DNA from: Pseudomonadota bacterium
GTDB taxonomy: Bacteria; Pseudomonadota; Alphaproteobacteria; Acetobacterales; Acetobacteraceae
Reading direction: 5' to 3'
DNA length: 9,018 nt
Assembly: GCA_021785335.1 (NCBI GenBank)
Contig: JAJYFW010000045.1
Location: forward strand, 1-9,018
Shown here: positions 6,779 to 9,018 of the stretch, one piece after another
How the letters are laid out: each line of letters opens with the position of its first letter
Position numbering within the stretch: position 1 is the first letter of the stretch
Notes under the pieces: generated by a model
What the model was told of the DNA's origin: nothing
What the model saw: the letters and a program-made list of their open reading frames with translations, nothing else
Databases searched by the model: none
Position numbers and translations under genes: made by a program

Positions 6779-7957
6779 TCAGAGCGGTATCGTCTTGATG
6801 CGCTTGCCCGCGACGCCGAGCGCGAGTTTGCCGTCGCGCAGCGCCAGGGCCTGTTCGCCGAACAGTCGCTGGCGCCAGCCTGCGAGTGCCGGGACATCCG
6901 CCTCGCCCACGGCGATGCGGTCGAGATCCTCGGAGGAGGCGACGAGGCGCGGCGCCACGTCATGCGCCTCACAGCTCGCCGCGAGCAGAACCTTGAGCAG
7001 GGCGACGAGCGCCGGCGAGGGGCGCGGGCCGTGCTTGTCGGCGGGCGGGCTGGGCAGTTCGCTTTCCGGCAGGGCGCGCGCCTCCTCCATCGCGGCGAGG
7101 AGCGAGGTGCCCTGCTTGCCTTCCGCGAAGCCCTTGGAGATGCCGCGCACGCGGGCGAGGCCGATGGCGTCGGTGGGCGCGGTGGCCGCGAGCTCCAGCA
7201 GGGATTCGTCCTTGAGCATGCGCCCGCGCGGGATATTGGCGCGCTGCGCCTCCCGCTCGCGCCAGGCGGCGATGGCGCGGAGCATGCCCAGCATCCGCCG
7301 GTTGTTGCTGCGCGCGCGCAGCCGTTCCCACATCCGTTCCGGGTCGACGCGGTAGGTCGCGGGATCGGTGAGGGTGGCCATTTCCTCGGCCACCCAGTCG
7401 AGCCGCCCGTCGCGCGACAGGCGCGCCGTCAGCTTCTCGTAGACGAGGCGAAGATGCGTCACGTCCGCCGCGGCATAGGCGATCTGCGCCTGGGAGAGCG
7501 GGCGGGCGGACCAGTCGCTGAAGCGGTGGGACTTGTCGATATGCCCGCCGGTGAGCGAGGCGACGAGCGTGTCGTAGCCGACCTGGTCGCCGAAGCCCGC
7601 CACCATGGCGGCGACCTGGGTGTCGACCAGCGGCGTCGGCACGGCCCCGAACTTGAGCACGAAGATCTCCACGTCCTGCCGGGCGGCGTGGAACACCTTG
7701 GTGACGGCGGGATTGGCCAGCAGCTCGCCGAGCGGCGCAAGGTCGAGGCCTGGCGCCAGCGCGTCCACCACCGCGGTCTCGGCGGCTCCGCCGAGCTGCA
7801 CCACGCACAGCTCCGGCCAGTAGGTCCGCTCGCGCATGAACTCCGTGTCCACCGTGACCACAGTTTCGCGGCCGAGGCGTTCGCAGAGGGCGGCGAGGCT
7901 GGCGGTGTCGGTGACGAGAACGGGGGCTGGAAACGTAGGGCGATCTTGCCTGGGCAT
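6779..7957 (-). CDS. rnd: Ribonuclease D
   Basis: A 392-residue 3'-5' exoribonuclease of the DEDDy superfamily, which trims the 3' ends of tRNA precursors and other stable RNAs; the length matches RNase D (370-400). Motifs in order: Exo I VDTEF (36-40, Asp37 and Glu39), Exo [12 protein letters not shown] (89-98, Asp95), Exo [11 protein letters not shown] (159-166, Tyr161 and Asp165), and the family stretch [14 protein letters not shown] (142-155). An HRDC RNA-binding domain spans about 208-285 ([13 protein letters not shown], then [17 protein letters not shown]), followed by a degenerate second helical region. All four catalytic acids and the tyrosine are present. The ATG at 7957 is preferred over an in-frame GTG at 7963 because AGGGAG overlaps the GTG. 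It is transcribed opposite to the polyP genes and divergently from aspS. No intrinsic terminator is visible between its stop and that of ppk2. Confidence 0.95.
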   Translation of the reverse strand: MPRQDRPTFPAPVLVTDTASLAALCERLGRETVVTVDTEFMRERTYWPELCVVQLGGAAETAVVDALAPGLDLAPLGELLANPAVTKVFHAARQDVEIFVLKFGAVPTPLVDTQVAAMVAGFGDQVGYDTLVASLTGGHIDKSHRFSDWSARPLSQAQIAYAAADVTHLRLVYEKLTARLSRDGRLDWVAEEMATLTDPATYRVDPERMWERLRARSNNRRMLGMLRAIAAWREREAQRANIPRGRMLKDESLLELAATAPTDAIGLARVRGISKGFAEGKQGTSLLAAMEEARALPESELPSPPADKHGPRPSPALVALLKVLLAASCEAHDVAPRLVASSEDLDRIAVGEADVPALAGWRQRLFGEQALALRDGKLALGVAGKRIKTIPL

Positions 7958-7962
7958 GGCCA

Positions 7963-7968
7963 CTCCCT
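7963..7968 (-). promoter_or_regulatory. Ribosome-binding site that fixes the rnd start
   Basis: On the minus strand AGGGAG (7968 down to 7963) lies 5 nt before ATG 7957. The alternative GTG (7963-7961) shares its first base with this site and so cannot use it. Confidence 0.7.
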
Positions 7969-7986
7969 ACACCGTGCCCCATAAGG

Positions 7987-8007
7987 TTGACACCCTTCGC
8001 CTTGACA
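7987..8007 (+). promoter_or_regulatory. Two perfect TTGACA boxes, probable aspS promoter region
   Basis: TTGACA occurs at 7987-7992 and again at 8002-8007 (15 bp start to start) in the 110-nt region between rnd and aspS. Taking the second box as -35 with a 17-bp spacer puts the -10 at 8025-8030 (TTGTTT), a poor match to TATAAT, and transcription would start near 8037, about 30 nt before the aspS ATG. The first box has only G-rich sequence where a -10 should be. Facing rnd, CTGTCA (8008-8003 on the minus strand) and TTATGG 18 bp downstream form only a weak candidate. Confidence 0.5.
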
Positions 8008-8017
8008 GTCGGGGGGG

Positions 8018-8040
8018 CGGCGGCTTGTTTGCCGCCGTTT
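8018..8040 (+). terminator. GC-rich hairpin followed by TTT upstream of aspS
   Basis: A perfect 7-bp inverted repeat, CGGCGGC (8018-8024) and GCCGCCG (8031-8037), flanks a TTGTTT loop and is followed by TTT (8038-8040). It looks like a short intrinsic terminator read on the plus strand. The T tract is only three bases, so termination would be weak. No plus-strand gene ends just upstream; it could only stop transcripts running antisense through rnd or act as an aspS leader element. The loop coincides with the predicted aspS -10, so its role is uncertain. Confidence 0.4.
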
Positions 8041-8046
8041 CAGCCC

Positions 8047-8067
8047 AGAACCAGCCGAGAACCAGCC
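8047..8067 (+). repeat. Tandem 10-bp repeat abutting the aspS start codon
   Basis: AGAACCAGCC occurs at 8047-8056 and 8058-8067, separated by one base (period 11). A further AGCC at 8042-8045 keeps the same period. The second copy ends immediately before ATG 8068. The only purine-rich element near the start is GAGA (8057-8060), a weak Shine-Dalgarno spanning the repeat junction. Confidence 0.8.
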
Positions 8068-9018
8068 ATGCACGCCTATCGCACCCATACCTGCGCCGCG
8101 CTGCGCGCGTCCGACGCCGGCAAGCCGGCCCGGCTCTCCGGCTGGGTGCATGCCAGGCGCGACCACGGCGGTCTGCTGTTCATCGACCTGCGCGACCATT
8201 ACGGCATCACGCAATGCGTGTTTGCCGCCGGCACGCCCGCGTTTGCCGCCGCCGAGCAGGTGCGCGCGGAGAGCGTGGTCACGGTCACCGGCACCGTGGT
8301 GGCGCGCGCCGAGGGCACGGTGAACCCGAAACTGCCCACCGGCGAGGTGGAACTGCGCGCCGAGGCACTCGAGGTACAATCCGCCGCCGAGGTGCTGCCG
8401 ATGCAGGTGGCGGGTGAGGAGCGCTTCCCGGACGAGATCCGCCTCAAGTACCGCTTCATCGACCTGCGCCGCGAGCGGGTGCACCGCAACATCATGCTGC
8501 GCGCGCAGGTGATCGCCTCGATCCGCCGGCGGATGATCGAGGCCGGGTTCACCGAGTTCCAGACGCCGATCCTGACGGCCTCCTCGCCGGAGGGCGCGCG
8601 CGACTTCCTGGTGCCGGCGCGGCTGCATCCGGGCAAGTTCTATGCGCTGCCGCAGGCGCCGCAGCAGTTCAAGCAGCTCGCGATGGTCGCGGGCTTCGAC
8701 CGCTATTTCCAGATCGCGCCCTGCTTCCGCGACGAGGCGAGCCGGGCGGACCGTTCGCCGGGCGAGTTCTACCAGCTCGACTTCGAAATGAGCTTCGTGA
8801 CGCAGGAGGACGTGTTCGAAACGATCGAACCCGTGATCGCGGGCGTGTTCGAGGAGTTCGCCAACGGCCGGGCGGTGACGCAGGGGCGGTTCCCGCGCAT
8901 TCCGTATGCGCAGGCGCTGCTGACCTATGGCTCCGACAAGCCGGATCTGCGCAACCCGCTTACGATCACGGATGTCACGGAGCATTTCGCGGGTTCCGGC
9001 TTCGGCTTGTTCGCGAAG
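8068..9018 (+). CDS. aspS: Aspartyl-tRNA synthetase, probably non-discriminating Asp/Asn type (3' partial)
   Basis: 317 codons are open to the window edge, about half of a bacterial AspRS (around 590 residues). The N-terminal OB-fold anticodon-binding domain (1 to about 105) contains [20 protein letters not shown] (24-43). The class IIb catalytic domain shows motif 1 around [23 protein letters not shown] (173-183, Asp-binding loop), QAPQQFKQL (196-204), motif 2 [10 protein letters not shown] (220-229), [11 protein letters not shown] (233-243) and GSDKPDLR (288-295). Motif 3 lies outside. His33 (RRDHGG) and Gly83 (AEGTVN) occupy the positions where discriminating E. coli AspRS has Leu30 and a different residue; His and Gly are linked to the non-discriminating form that also makes Asp-tRNA(Asn) for GatCAB. 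The ATG at 8068 fits the MHxYRTHTCxALR start remembered for alphaproteobacterial AspRS, despite a weak ribosome-binding site. Confidence 0.96.
   Translation, partial: MHAYRTHTCAALRASDAGKPARLSGWVHARRDHGGLLFIDLRDHYGITQCVFAAGTPAFAAAEQVRAESVVTVTGTVVARAEGTVNPKLPTGEVELRAEALEVQSAAEVLPMQVAGEERFPDEIRLKYRFIDLRRERVHRNIMLRAQVIASIRRRMIEAGFTEFQTPILTASSPEGARDFLVPARLHPGKFYALPQAPQQFKQLAMVAGFDRYFQIAPCFRDEASRADRSPGEFYQLDFEMSFVTQEDVFETIEPVIAGVFEEFANGRAVTQGRFPRIPYAQALLTYGSDKPDLRNPLTITDVTEHFAGSGFGLFAK

Noticed and set aside
6740..6800. Possible bidirectional terminator between ppk2 and rnd
   Set aside because: Only 18 nt lie between the stops; I found no stem longer than about 4 bp and no T tract on either strand.
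7957..7963. GTG at 7963 as the rnd start (two extra residues)
   Set aside because: Its first base is part of the AGGGAG site, leaving no spacing; ATG 7957 has 5-nt spacing.
7459..8985. A 508-codon minus-strand open frame spanning rnd and aspS
   Set aside because: Runs across the divergent intergenic region and antisense to conserved aspS, in a different frame from rnd; Arg/His/Ala-rich with no domain.
1..9018. Mobile element, defence system, CRISPR or prophage content
   Set aside because: No transposase, integrase, direct-repeat/spacer array, tRNA-adjacent attachment site or change in base composition was seen; all genes are core housekeeping families in compact order.

Overview
The window is GC-rich chromosomal DNA (GC or GC-skewed third positions in nearly every codon, little non-coding space) from what looks like an alphaproteobacterium, most likely in or near the Rhodospirillales/Acetobacteraceae. 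The reasons are an HdaA-type DnaA homologue beside a polyphosphate kinase, followed by ribonuclease D and aspartyl-tRNA synthetase, and an AspRS whose motif 2 region reads [14 protein letters not shown], as in alphaproteobacterial enzymes. The placement is an inference from gene content and order. No database was searched.

Layout. A plus-strand run of tightly packed genes fills the first 6.8 kb: the last 28 codons of a probable CDP-alcohol phosphatidyltransferase (2-88); a PerM/AI-2E-family membrane protein overlapping it by ATGA (85-1188); hdaA (1199-1975); ppk1 (1999-4209); ppx (4218-5723, TTG start); and, after an 86-nt spacer with a possible promoter, ppk2 (5810-6760). Ribonuclease D (6779-7957) lies on the minus strand and converges on ppk2 with 18 nt between the stops. 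A 110-nt divergent intergenic region separates rnd from aspS (8068 to the window end, 3' truncated). That region holds two perfect TTGACA boxes, a GC-rich hairpin followed by TTT, and a tandem 10-bp repeat abutting the aspS start codon. No tRNA, rRNA, IS element, CRISPR array or phage gene was seen, and no gene-free stretch exceeds 110 nt.

How the genes work together. ppk1, ppx and ppk2 form a complete polyphosphate cycle: synthesis from ATP, hydrolysis to phosphate, and use of polyP to phosphorylate nucleotides. It sits directly behind hdaA, whose product with the DNA sliding clamp turns ATP-DnaA into ADP-DnaA and limits replication initiation. Co-transcription would place replication control and the polyP/nucleotide energy store in one transcription unit. 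aspS carries both residues associated with non-discriminating AspRS (His33, Gly83), so it probably charges tRNA(Asn) with Asp as well, for later amidation by GatCAB.

This is mainly a conserved housekeeping region. I found no convincing new multi-gene system. The most notable points are the three-gene polyP cluster, a 12-bp tandem repeat encoding an acidic tetrapeptide tail on HdaA, and the unusual structure of the rnd-aspS divergent region.
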